Below are positions 8,146 through 16,584 of a stretch of DNA of 64,000 bases, piece by piece. Each line of letters begins with the position of its first letter. The stretch's first letter is position 1. The position numbers and the translations under genes were made by a program. The notes beneath the pieces were generated by a model that ran no database searches, was not told the DNA's origin, and was given only the letters and a program-made list of their open reading frames with translations. Origin of the DNA: Pseudomonas sp. dw_358 (GTDB lineage: Bacteria; Pseudomonadota; Gammaproteobacteria; Pseudomonadales; Pseudomonadaceae); assembly GCF_018449655.1 (NCBI RefSeq), contig NZ_JAAVUX010000012.1, positions 62,001 to 126,000 of the forward strand. The letters run 5' to 3'.

Positions 8146-9954
8146 GTGCGCGTAATCTCCCGAGTTTTTTCAGTGCTGGTGCTCGTCGCCCTGCTGTTGC
8201 TGGCCGTGGTGGTGTATTACGTCGCCAACCCGAATCTGCCCGACTATCACCCACCCAGCCGCGTGCAGTACCTGGAGCAGTGGAGCGACGCCGACCGCCA
8301 AGCGTATTACTTCACCCCTCAGGGCACCCAGGTCAAAGGCCTGCACTATGATTGGTTCACCGCCTTGGAACTGCCGTTTTCCCAGGCCCGCTTCGCGGCC
8401 CCTGAGCACATGGCCCGCTTCGGCTTTCTGCTGGACCCGGCGCAACACGCCACGGTGCTCAACCCTGGCAACCTTCCAGTCGGCTTTACCCGCCACAGCA
8501 ATGCCGGCGACTCGGCCCAGTACCTGGATATCACCTGTGCGGCCTGCCATACCGGCGAGCTGCGCTATGCCGGTCGCGCCGTGCGTATCGATGGCGGCTC
8601 GGCGCAGCACGTGCTGCCCTCCAGCGTGCCTACCTTGCGCGGCGGCAGTTTTGGTCAGGCGCTGGTGTCGAGCATGGCAGCCACTTACTACCTGCCCTGG
8701 AAGTTCAAGCGCTTCGCGCGTCGCGTGCTGGGGGATAATTATCAAGCCGCCGAATACGACACCCTGCGCCGAGCGTTCAAGGCCTCGCTGGACACCTTCA
8801 TCCATGCCGCCTGGAACGATACCCACCTGGGCCTCTACCCCACCCAGGAGGGCCCGGGCCGCACCGATGCTTTCGGCCGAATCGCCAACGCCACCTTCGG
8901 CGACGCCATTTCACCCGCCAACTACAGAGTCGGCAATGCCCCGGTGGATTACCCCCAGCTCTGGGACATCTGGACATTCGACTGGGTGCAATGGAACGGC
9001 TCCGCCCGCCAACCCATGGCCCGCAATGTCGGCGAATCCCTGGGCGTGGGCGCCACCCTGAGCTTCTTCGACGACCACGGGCAGCCCCTGAGCGGTGTCG
9101 ATCGCTATCCGTCCAGCGTGCGCATTCGCGATCTGCACCTGATCGAACAAACCCTGCAACGACTCAAACCGCCCGCCTGGCCCGAAGACTTGCTGGGCAA
9201 CGTCGATCTGCAACGCGCCGCTCAAGGACGGACCTTGTTCAAGGAAAACTGTGCGGCCTGCCACGTGCCCGCCATGGACAACCGCAGCGGCTGGCCCGTG
9301 GTGCAGCTGCACATGCTGCCCACCGAATACATCGGTACCGACCCCACCTCGGCGGACAACATCGCCGATCAGCGCTTCGATGTCAGCGCGCTGAAGTGGG
9401 ACCCGGCCGAACTCGACAGGCTCGGCATCGAGTTCACCCCGCCCCTCGGCCCGCTGGACCTCAAGCAGGTCAGCGTGGCCACCGGCCTGGCCTACGTCAC
9501 CGCCTTTGTCGAAGACCGTGCGTACCGCGAGGCCGGCATCGCGCCAGCCGAGCGCGGTGAAATGAACGGTTTCAATCTGCCCATCGGTGTCCAGCAACTG
9601 CGCGCCTACAAGGCCCGCCCGCTGGACGGAATATGGGCGACACCGCCCTTCCTGCACAACGGTTCGGTGCCGACGATCTATCAGTTGCTGTCGCCTCAGG
9701 ATGAAAGGGCCGCCCGCTTCTATCGCGGCAGCCTGGACTATGATCCGCAACACCTCGGCTACCGCACCGAGCCCTTCAAGGGTGGTTTTCTCTACGACAC
9801 GCGCATCACCGGCAACCACAACAGCGGCCACGAATTCCGCGACGGCCCCCGAGGACGCGGCGTGATCGGGCGGCTGCTGCAACCCCAGGAGCGCTGGGCG
9901 CTGCTGGAGTACCTGAAAGTGCTGGGCGGCCCACTGGAGGGTCAATTGCCATGA
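8146..9954 (+). CDS. Di-heme c-type cytochrome, RoxA/peroxidase-like
   Basis: A 602-aa protein with an N-terminal hydrophobic helix (about residues 5-27), probably a membrane anchor or uncleaved signal, so the body is periplasmic. Two heme-binding CXXCH motifs are present: CAACH at residues 131-135 and CAACH at 369-373. Size and spacing resemble RoxA-type di-heme oxygenases/cytochrome c peroxidase relatives rather than the 320-aa CcpA type. The GTG start at 8146 has AAGGA about 8 bases upstream. Its stop overlaps the next gene by 4 bases (ATGA). The substrate is unknown; oxygenase, peroxidase and electron-transfer roles are all possible. Confidence 0.82.
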   Translation: MRVISRVFSVLVLVALLLLAVVVYYVANPNLPDYHPPSRVQYLEQWSDADRQAYYFTPQGTQVKGLHYDWFTALELPFSQARFAAPEHMARFGFLLDPAQHATVLNPGNLPVGFTRHSNAGDSAQYLDITCAACHTGELRYAGRAVRIDGGSAQHVLPSSVPTLRGGSFGQALVSSMAATYYLPWKFKRFARRVLGDNYQAAEYDTLRRAFKASLDTFIHAAWNDTHLGLYPTQEGPGRTDAFGRIANATFGDAISPANYRVGNAPVDYPQLWDIWTFDWVQWNGSARQPMARNVGESLGVGATLSFFDDHGQPLSGVDRYPSSVRIRDLHLIEQTLQRLKPPAWPEDLLGNVDLQRAAQGRTLFKENCAACHVPAMDNRSGWPVVQLHMLPTEYIGTDPTSADNIADQRFDVSALKWDPAELDRLGIEFTPPLGPLDLKQVSVATGLAYVTAFVEDRAYREAGIAPAERGEMNGFNLPIGVQQLRAYKARPLDGIWATPPFLHNGSVPTIYQLLSPQDERAARFYRGSLDYDPQHLGYRTEPFKGGFLYDTRITGNHNSGHEFRDGPRGRGVIGRLLQPQERWALLEYLKVLGGPLEGQLP

Positions 9955-11150
9955 TCGAACGTCGCCTGTTCAATCGTCGCCAGCCCGGCCGCATCGCACG
10001 CCTGTGGGCATGGCTGGGCCGCTTCTTGCTCAAGAGCATCGCGATGGGTGCACTGTTGGCCGGCCTCGGCTGGCTGGGGATGACGGCTTGGTATGCCTAC
10101 CTGTTCTCCGGCCCGGTTTCCAGCGAAGAACAGATCCCGGCGGGCGAGGCCGGCATGACCCAAGACATCATCCAGACCGCCATCCGCGTGGTCGACCAGC
10201 ACCGCGAAGCCACTCGCTACCTGCGCGACGCCCATGCCAAGGCCCATGGCTGCGTACAGGCCGAGGTCAGCGTGCTCGATGGCCTGCCCGCCGAGTTGCG
10301 CCAAGGGGTGTTCAGCGAGCCGGGCAAGCGATGGCAAGCGTGGATTCGCCTGTCCAATGGCAATGCCTATCCGCAGTTCGATAACTTGCAAGACGCCCGG
10401 GGCATGGCCATCAAACTGCTCGGCGTGGCGGGCAGACAGCTGATCGACAGCCAGCAGGCCCGTCACGAACAGGACTTCGTGATGTTCAACCATGCCAATT
10501 TCTTTGTCAGCGACGTGGCCGAGTACCGGCAGAACATCGCAGCGCAGGCTCAGGGCAAGACGGTAATGGCCTTCTTCCCGAGCTGGGACCCGAGGTCCTG
10601 GCAGGTGCGACACCTGCTGATCGCCCAGGCCACGCTGGCCGATGCACCGGCCAGCCCGACCCGGGCCACCTATTACTCGGTGTCGCCCTATAAGCTCGGT
10701 ACGGCCAATGCCAAGTTTCGCGTGCGGCCGGACCCGCACAGTTGCCCGGCTTATACGCTGGCCAAACCCAACCGTGAGTTGCCCAATTTCTTGCGCAGCG
10801 CACTGTACCAGCAGCTCTCGGCCGACCGCGTGCCGGCCTGCTTTGTGCTGCAGATTCAGCGGCAGAACCCGGCGCGCTACATGCCGATCGAGGACACCAG
10901 CGTGGAGTGGAAAGAAAGCGACGCGCCCTTCGAAACGGTGGCCCGACTGCGTATTCCCGCCCAGGACTTCGACACACCCGAGCAGAACCTGATGTGTGAC
11001 AACCTGTCCTTCAGCCCCTGGCACGGCATCGAGGCCCACCGACCGATCGGCGGCATCAATCGTTTGCGTCGGGCAGTATACGACGCAGTCAGCGCTTATC
11101 GTCACGCGCGCAATGGAGCTGTAGAGCCGAACCGACCTGTTGCACAATAG
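9951..11150 (+). CDS. Catalase-fold heme protein (small, membrane-anchored)
   Basis: A 399-aa protein of the small catalase-related family. A basic N-terminus is followed by a membrane helix at about residues 22-48. Catalase-fold landmarks are visible: DAHAKAHG matching the distal-His VHAKG motif, RLSNGNAYPQFDNLQDARG matching the core, and FVMFNHANFF matching the distal-Asn region. Near the C-terminus RRAVYD has the Arg-x3-Tyr spacing of the proximal heme ligand. The family includes peroxidase, allene-oxide-synthase-like and fatty-acid-hydroperoxide enzymes. It is translationally coupled to the upstream di-heme cytochrome, which suggests a joint periplasmic oxidation pathway. Confidence 0.8.
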   Translation: MIERRLFNRRQPGRIARLWAWLGRFLLKSIAMGALLAGLGWLGMTAWYAYLFSGPVSSEEQIPAGEAGMTQDIIQTAIRVVDQHREATRYLRDAHAKAHGCVQAEVSVLDGLPAELRQGVFSEPGKRWQAWIRLSNGNAYPQFDNLQDARGMAIKLLGVAGRQLIDSQQARHEQDFVMFNHANFFVSDVAEYRQNIAAQAQGKTVMAFFPSWDPRSWQVRHLLIAQATLADAPASPTRATYYSVSPYKLGTANAKFRVRPDPHSCPAYTLAKPNRELPNFLRSALYQQLSADRVPACFVLQIQRQNPARYMPIEDTSVEWKESDAPFETVARLRIPAQDFDTPEQNLMCDNLSFSPWHGIEAHRPIGGINRLRRAVYDAVSAYRHARNGAVEPNRPVAQ

Positions 11151-11232
11151 TATTTAAATTCTATAATTTGCTTATTATCAATTTTTATTCTAGAAAGAAC
11201 CCTCATACAACAACAATGAGAGGGCACCCACT

Positions 11233-12327
11233 ATGCAAACCCTTGGAATCGGCTTGATCGGCACAGGCTTCATGGGCCGCGCTCACGCCCTGGCCTTTCG
11301 TCAGGTCAGCGCAGTATTCGAGCTGCCTGTGGCATTGCGCCTTGTGGCGTTGGCCGACAGTGACCCGGTGCGCGCCGAACACTGCGCCACCGCCTGGGGC
11401 TTCGACACTGCCTGTGACTGGCAGGCGCTGATCGCCGATCCGCGCATCGACGTGGTGGCCATCACCACCCCCAATGCCCTGCATTGCCCCATGGCCCTGG
11501 CGGCACTGGAAGCGGGCAAGGCGGTGTACTGCGAAAAACCGCTGGCGGTGAGCCTTGAGCAAGCCGGGCGACTGCACCGCGCGGCACAGTCGGCCGGCGT
11601 GGTGACCCGGGTCGGCTTCAACTATCAGCACAACCCGATGATCGAACACTTGCGCCAGATGATCCAGGCCGGGGAGCTGGGCCAGATCCTCGCTTTCCAG
11701 GGGGAGTTCAGCGAAGACTTCATGGCCGATCCCAAGGCACCCTTCTCCTGGCGCTGCGATCCTTCGCAGGCCGGTGGTGCCTTGGCCGACCTGGGCAGCC
11801 ACCTGCTGGGCATGGCTCGTCACCTGCTGGGCGAAGTCGAGGCCGTGTGCGCCGACCTGCGCACGGTCCATACCGAACGCGAGGGCCGGGCCATCGAAGT
11901 GGACGATCTGGCCAGCGCCTTGCTGCGTTTTGCCAACGGCGCCAGCGGCGCCATCAGTACCAGCTGGCTCAAGCACGGCTACAAGAACCATTTAAGCTTC
12001 GAAATCAGCGGGACCTTGGGCACCGTGTCATTCGACCAGGAACGCCTGAACGAACTGCGCCTTTATCGTCGCGGCCAGGAAGGCTTCCAGCGCCTGTTGG
12101 CAGGCCCTGATCTGCCGGGTTATGCCGCGTTCAGCCCGGCACCCGGTCATCAATTGGGCTACAACGAGCTCAAGACCCTGGAGGTGCACGAACTGATCAT
12201 GGCGTTGACGGGGGGCGGCAAGGCGGGCAGCGATTTCGAGGATGCGTGGCAGGTGGAACGCATCACCACCGCCATACGTCAGGCCGCCCTGGAACACCGC
12301 TGGGTGAAACTGGAGGAACTGCGCTGA
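11233..12327 (+). CDS. Gfo/Idh/MocA family oxidoreductase
   Basis: A 364-aa NAD(P)-dependent oxidoreductase acting on a sugar, inositol or related polyol. The Rossmann domain opens with GLIGTGFMGRAH (G10, G12, G15), and the family-typical EKP motif has its catalytic Lys at 102. The C-terminal alpha/beta domain contains GGALADLGSHLLGMARHLLG, the usual helix with the substrate-site Asp and His. It is preceded by an 82-bp strikingly AT-rich stretch that may hold its own promoter and followed by a terminator, so it is probably transcribed alone. The substrate cannot be inferred. Confidence 0.88.
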   Translation: MQTLGIGLIGTGFMGRAHALAFRQVSAVFELPVALRLVALADSDPVRAEHCATAWGFDTACDWQALIADPRIDVVAITTPNALHCPMALAALEAGKAVYCEKPLAVSLEQAGRLHRAAQSAGVVTRVGFNYQHNPMIEHLRQMIQAGELGQILAFQGEFSEDFMADPKAPFSWRCDPSQAGGALADLGSHLLGMARHLLGEVEAVCADLRTVHTEREGRAIEVDDLASALLRFANGASGAISTSWLKHGYKNHLSFEISGTLGTVSFDQERLNELRLYRRGQEGFQRLLAGPDLPGYAAFSPAPGHQLGYNELKTLEVHELIMALTGGGKAGSDFEDAWQVERITTAIRQAALEHRWVKLEELR

Positions 12328-12338
12328 ATCGCAGACAA

Positions 12339-12366
12339 AAAAAAGCGACCCTGAGGTCGCTTTTTT
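12339..12366. terminator. Bidirectional terminator between the oxidoreductase and tRNA genes
   Basis: AAAAAAGCGACC (12339-12350), loop CTGA, GGTCGCTTTTTT (12355-12366): a perfect 12-bp stem with U-runs in both directions. It serves the plus-strand oxidoreductase and the convergent minus-strand tRNA genes. Confidence 0.92.
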
Positions 12367-12403
12367 AGTGCTTCAAGGAGTTCAAGGGCCTTGAAGCGAG
12401 ATA

Positions 12404-12480
12404 TGGCGCAGCGGACGGGACTCGAACCCGCGACCCCCGGCGTGACAGGCCGGTATTCTAACCGACTGAACTACCGCTGC
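12404..12480 (-). tRNA. tRNA-Asp (GTC)
   Basis: On the minus strand the sequence folds as a 77-nt tRNA with a 7-bp acceptor stem (GCAGCGG with CCGCTGC), discriminator G and encoded CCA. The anticodon loop CCTGTCACG gives GTC, aspartate. The T-loop GGTTCGAGTCC is intact. It lies downstream of tRNA-Val in the same unit. Confidence 0.96.
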
Positions 12481-12499
12481 GCGATACACAAAGAGAGAT

Positions 12500-12575
12500 T
12501 GGTGGGTGATGACGGGATCGAACCGCCGACCCTCTGCTTGTAAGGCAGATGCTCTCCCAGCTGAGCTAATCACCC
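12500..12575 (-). tRNA. tRNA-Val (TAC)
   Basis: A 76-nt tRNA on the minus strand. The acceptor stem is GGGTGAT with ATCACCC, discriminator A, encoded CCA. The anticodon loop CTTACAA gives TAC, valine. It is 19 bases upstream of tRNA-Asp and probably co-transcribed with it. Confidence 0.96.
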
Positions 12576-12736
12576 TTCACTCATCGTGTGGCGCGCATTC
12601 TACGGAGCGACCCTACCTCTGGCAAGCACTTTTTTAAAAATTTTTTGCAACCCTTCCAAAGACTTAGCACAGGGTTGGCGCGAGGCCTCGCACAGCGTTT
12701 AATGCCCGCCTTATGTATTAAGGAGAGACTCGCCCC

Positions 12737-13657
12737 ATGTGGTTCAAAAACCTGCTTGTGTACCGTCTGACCCAGGACATCCCGTTCGAACCCGAAGCGC
12801 TGGAAACCGCACTGGCCACCAAGCCGGCCCGTCCTTGTGCAAGCCAGGAGTTGACCACCTACGGTTTCGTCGCCCCCTTCGGCAAGGGTGCCGATGCGCC
12901 GCTGGTGCACGTGAGCGGTGATTTCCTGCTGATTTCGGCGCGCAAGGAAGAACGCATCCTGCCGGGCAGCGTCGTGCGCGATGCGGTCAAGGAAAAGGTC
13001 GAGGAGATCGAAGCCGAGCAGATGCGCAAGGTCTACAAGAAGGAGCGCGATCAGATCAAGGATGAAATCATCCAGGCCTTCCTGCCCCGTGCCTTTATTC
13101 GCCGCTCATCGACCTTCGCCGCCATTGCCCCCAGGCAGGGCCTGGTACTGGTGAACTCGGCAAGCCCCAAGCGCGCCGAGGACCTGCTGTCGACCCTGCG
13201 TGAAGTGATGGGCTCGCTGCCATTGCGCCCGCTGACCGTCAAGGTCGCGCCCACAGCCACCATGACCGAGTGGGTCAAGACCCAGAAAGCCGCCGACGAC
13301 TTCTATGTGCTGGACGAATGCGAACTGCGCGACACCGGCGAAGACGGCGGCATCGTGCGCTGCAAGCGCCAGGACCTGACCAGCGACGAAATCCAGCTGC
13401 ACCTGAGCACGGGCAAGCAGGTCACCCAACTGTCCCTGGCGTGGAAGGACCAGCTGTCTTTCGTCCTCGACGACAAGTCGGTGATCAAGCGCCTGAAGTT
13501 CGAAGAAGTGCTGATGGACAAGGCTGAGGAAGACGGCGGCGAAGAGGCCCTGGGGCAACTGGACGCCAGCTTTACCCTGATGATGCTGACCTTTGGCGAT
13601 TTCCTGCCGGAGTTGTTCGAAGCGCTGGGCGGCGAAGAGATGCCGCAGGGGATTTAA
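12737..13657 (+). CDS. rdgC: Recombination-associated protein RdgC
   Basis: A 306-aa nucleoid-associated DNA-binding protein of the RdgC family that forms a ring dimer around duplex DNA and modulates RecA activity. The family N-terminus [14 protein letters not shown] and the [14 protein letters not shown] stretch are present, and the length matches the usual about 305 residues. A ribosome-binding AGGAGA lies just upstream of the ATG (12721-12726). It sits next to the tRNA-Val/tRNA-Asp cluster, as is usual in Pseudomonas. Confidence 0.95.
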   Translation: MWFKNLLVYRLTQDIPFEPEALETALATKPARPCASQELTTYGFVAPFGKGADAPLVHVSGDFLLISARKEERILPGSVVRDAVKEKVEEIEAEQMRKVYKKERDQIKDEIIQAFLPRAFIRRSSTFAAIAPRQGLVLVNSASPKRAEDLLSTLREVMGSLPLRPLTVKVAPTATMTEWVKTQKAADDFYVLDECELRDTGEDGGIVRCKRQDLTSDEIQLHLSTGKQVTQLSLAWKDQLSFVLDDKSVIKRLKFEEVLMDKAEEDGGEEALGQLDASFTLMMLTFGDFLPELFEALGGEEMPQGI

Positions 13658-13667
13658 TGCTTGACCT

Positions 13668-13725
13668 GATCGCGGGCTGCGCACGCTTCTGCAACTGACA
13701 CCACAGGAGCGCGGAGCCCGCGATC
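13668..13725. repeat. Inverted repeat between rdgC and the BASS transporter
   Basis: GATCGCGGGCT (13668-13678) and AGCCCGCGATC (13715-13725) are perfect 11-bp arms 36 bases apart. This resembles Pseudomonas extragenic palindromes and lacks a T-run, so it is not a classic terminator. Confidence 0.55.
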
Positions 13726-13757
13726 GCCCCCACCCCATTCAAAAACAAGGAACCACC

Positions 13758-14702
13758 ATGCGCGCCCTGGCCGCCCTCAGCCGCTTCGTCGGCAACACCT
13801 TTGCCTACTGGGTCCTGCTGTTCGCCGTGCTGGCGTTCCTTGAACCCCAATGGTTTCTCGGCCTCAAGAGCCTGATCGTGCCCCTGCTGGGCCTGGTCAT
13901 GTTCGGCATGGGCCTGACCCTCAGGCTTGACGACTTCGCCGAACTCAGCCGCCATCCCTGGCGCGTGCTGCTGGGCGTGGTCGCCCATTTCATCATCATG
14001 CCGGGGGTGGCCTGGGGCCTGTGCCAGGCGTTTCACCTGCCAGCCGAAATCGCCGTGGGCGTGATCCTCGTCGGCTGCTGCCCGAGCGGCACCTCGTCCA
14101 ACGTGATGACCTGGCTGGCCAAGGGCGACCTGGCTTTGTCAGTGGCCATCGCCGCGGTGACCACCCTCCTCGCCCCGCTGCTGACCCCGACCCTGATCTG
14201 GCTGCTGGCCTCGGCCTGGCTGCCGGTGTCCTTCATGGACATGTTCTGGTCGATCCTGCAGTTCGTGATGCTGCCCATCGTGCTCGGCGTGGTCGCCCAA
14301 CGCCTGCTGGGCGCCAAGGTCGCCCTGGCCATCGACGTGCTGCCGCTGGTGTCGGTGGTCAGTATCGTCATGATCGTCTGCGCCGTGGTCGCCGCCAGCC
14401 AGGCGAAAATTGCCGAATCGGGCCTGCTGATCATGGCCGTGGTGATCCTGCACAACACCTTCGGCTTCCTGCTCGGCTATTTCACCGGCAAGCTGTTCAA
14501 ACTGCCGCTGGCCCAACGCAAGTCGCTCTCGCTGGAAGTCGGCATGCAGAACTCCGGCCTCGGCGCAGCCTTGGCCAGCGCCCACTTCTCCCCCTTGGCG
14601 GCCGTGCCCAGCGCGCTGTTCAGCGTATGGCACAACATCTCGGGCGCGCTGTTGTCGACTTGGTTTCGCAAGATGGCGGATGAGCAAACGCCGCGGGAGT
14701 AG
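13758..14702 (+). CDS. Bile acid:sodium symporter (BASS) family transporter
   Basis: A 314-aa inner-membrane protein with about nine to ten hydrophobic helices. The BASS hallmarks are visible: the discontinuous helix LVGCCPSGTSSNVMTWLAKGD and, in the second repeat, LEVGMQNSGLGAALASAHF. These regions form the two sodium and substrate sites in family structures. BASS members in bacteria import organic acids such as pantoate or pyruvate-like compounds; the substrate here is unknown. It ends 7 bases before the convergent LplT-PlsC gene, with no terminator between them. Confidence 0.9.
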   Translation: MRALAALSRFVGNTFAYWVLLFAVLAFLEPQWFLGLKSLIVPLLGLVMFGMGLTLRLDDFAELSRHPWRVLLGVVAHFIIMPGVAWGLCQAFHLPAEIAVGVILVGCCPSGTSSNVMTWLAKGDLALSVAIAAVTTLLAPLLTPTLIWLLASAWLPVSFMDMFWSILQFVMLPIVLGVVAQRLLGAKVALAIDVLPLVSVVSIVMIVCAVVAASQAKIAESGLLIMAVVILHNTFGFLLGYFTGKLFKLPLAQRKSLSLEVGMQNSGLGAALASAHFSPLAAVPSALFSVWHNISGALLSTWFRKMADEQTPRE

Positions 14703-14709
14703 CCCTTTT

Positions 14710-16581
14710 TCAGCGCTGCTCCCCCCGCAACGCTGTCACCTGCTGACGCAACAATTGAGGCGTCGCCGCCTCGCCAGTTACCGGGGGGCCGGCCACCAGG
14801 GTCACTTTTGACCAGATCCGATGGAACAGGCCCTTCTGTGGGTCGCGGCTGAAAAAGCTGCCCCACAGGCCCTGGAGCGCCAAGGGCACTACGGGCACGT
14901 CGGACTCGGCAAGAATGGTGGTCACGCCGCTTTTGAACTCGTTGATTTCGCCATCGGTGGTCAGCTTGCCTTCCGGGAAGATGCACACCAGTTCACCCTC
15001 GGCCAGGTAGCGCTGGATCCGCGCGAAGGCTTCCTCGTAGATGCGCAGGCTTTCGGTGCGCCCGGCAATGGGGATGGCGCCGGCGGTGCTGAAGATGAAG
15101 TTGAGCACTGGCAGGCGAAATATCTTGTAGTACATGACGAAACGGATCGGTCGACGCACGGCGCCGCTGATCAGCAATGCATCGACGAACGACACGTGGT
15201 TGCACACCAGCAAGGCGGCGCCTTCGTCGGGGATCTGCTCGAGGCCCTCATGCTTGACCCGGTACATGGAGTGGCTCAACAGCCAGATCATGAAGCGCAT
15301 GGTGAATTCCGGAACGATCCGAAAGATGTAGGCGTTGACGCCGATGTTCAGCAGAGACACCACCAGAAAAAGCTGCGGGATCGACAGCTTGACCACGGTC
15401 AGCAGCAGGATCGAAACAATCGCCGAAACCACCATGAACAGCGCGTTGAGGATGTTGTTGGCGGCGATCACCCGGGCCCTCTGGTTTTCCGCCGTGCGCG
15501 ACTGCACCAGCGCATAGAGCGGCACGATGTAAAAGCCGCCGAAAACCCCGAGCCCCAACACGTCGATCAACACCCACCAGGCCTTGCCGATGTTCAACAC
15601 CTGCCACCAGTCATGGGGTGCCGCCGCCTGTGGGAAACCGCCCGAGTTCCACCAGAGCAACAGCCCGAACAAGGTCAGGCCAAAGGAGCCGAACGGCACC
15701 AGGCCAATCTCCACCTTGCGCCCCGAGAGCCGCTCGCACAGCATCGAACCCAGCGCTATGCCCACCGAGAACACGGTAAGAATCAGCGTGACCACGGTTT
15801 CGTCGCCGTACAGCCACTCCTTGGCGTAGGCCGGGATCTGGGTGAGGTAGATCGCGCCGACGAACCAGAACCACGAGTTGCCCACCAGCGAACGCGACAC
15901 GGCGGTGGTCTGGCTGAAGCCCAGTTTCAGCGTGAGCCGGGACTGGGTGAAGATGTTCCAGTCGATCTGCAACTGCGGCGAACTGGCCACAGCCCTCGGA
16001 ATGGCGCGACTGGCCAGGTAGCCGAGGGCGGCAATGAGCACGATGGCAGTGCCCACCACCGTGGCGTAGTGGGCCGAAGACAGCATGATGCCCGCCGTGA
16101 TGGTGCCCGCGAGAATGGCCAGAAAGGTGCCCATTTCCACCAGCCCGTTGCCGCCGACCAGTTCGTCCTCCTGCAAGGCCTGGGGCAGAATCGAGTACTT
16201 CACCGGGCCGAACAGTGCCGAGTGCACGCCCATGGCAAACAGCGCCAGCAGCATCAACCACAGTTGATTGAACGCGAACCCCACGGCGCCGATCGCCATG
16301 ATCACCACTTCTGCCAGCTTGAGCAGACGAATCAGCGCCTGCTTGGCGAACTTCTCGCCAAACTGGCCCGCCAGCGCCGAAAAAAGAAAGAACGGCAGGA
16401 TGAACAACAGCGCGCAGAGATTGACCCAGACCGTGCGGTCACCCGCGATGTCGAGCTTGTACAGGATCGCCAGAATCAACGATTGCTTGAACACGTTGTC
16501 GTTGAACGCGCCCAGTGATTGGGTCAGGAAAAACGGCAAGAAGCGACGTTTGCCCAACAGGGCAAATTGCGAATGACTCAT
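14710..16581 (-). CDS. LplT-like MFS transporter fused to a PlsC acyltransferase
   Basis: A 623-aa two-domain membrane protein. The N-terminal about 410 residues form a 12-helix MFS module of the LplT lysophospholipid-flippase type. The C-terminal about 190 residues are a PlsC/LPLAT acyltransferase with the catalytic NHVSFVD (H462-x4-D467) and the substrate motif FPEGKLTTDG. In E. coli LplT is separate and the acyltransferase is fused to an acyl-ACP synthetase (Aas). Here transporter and acyltransferase are fused and no AMP-binding ligase domain follows. The probable role is uptake and re-acylation of lysophosphatidylethanolamine using an acyl donor made elsewhere. It lies 3 bases after the upstream MFS gene. 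Confidence 0.88.
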   Translation of the reverse strand: MSHSQFALLGKRRFLPFFLTQSLGAFNDNVFKQSLILAILYKLDIAGDRTVWVNLCALLFILPFFLFSALAGQFGEKFAKQALIRLLKLAEVVIMAIGAVGFAFNQLWLMLLALFAMGVHSALFGPVKYSILPQALQEDELVGGNGLVEMGTFLAILAGTITAGIMLSSAHYATVVGTAIVLIAALGYLASRAIPRAVASSPQLQIDWNIFTQSRLTLKLGFSQTTAVSRSLVGNSWFWFVGAIYLTQIPAYAKEWLYGDETVVTLILTVFSVGIALGSMLCERLSGRKVEIGLVPFGSFGLTLFGLLLWWNSGGFPQAAAPHDWWQVLNIGKAWWVLIDVLGLGVFGGFYIVPLYALVQSRTAENQRARVIAANNILNALFMVVSAIVSILLLTVVKLSIPQLFLVVSLLNIGVNAYIFRIVPEFTMRFMIWLLSHSMYRVKHEGLEQIPDEGAALLVCNHVSFVDALLISGAVRRPIRFVMYYKIFRLPVLNFIFSTAGAIPIAGRTESLRIYEEAFARIQRYLAEGELVCIFPEGKLTTDGEINEFKSGVTTILAESDVPVVPLALQGLWGSFFSRDPQKGLFHRIWSKVTLVAGPPVTGEAATPQLLRQQVTALRGEQR

Positions 16582-16584
16582 GGA

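Noticed and set aside
12404-12575. tRNA pair as an integration site for a genomic island
   Set aside because: No integrase, no direct repeat of the tRNA 3' end and only core genes on both sides.
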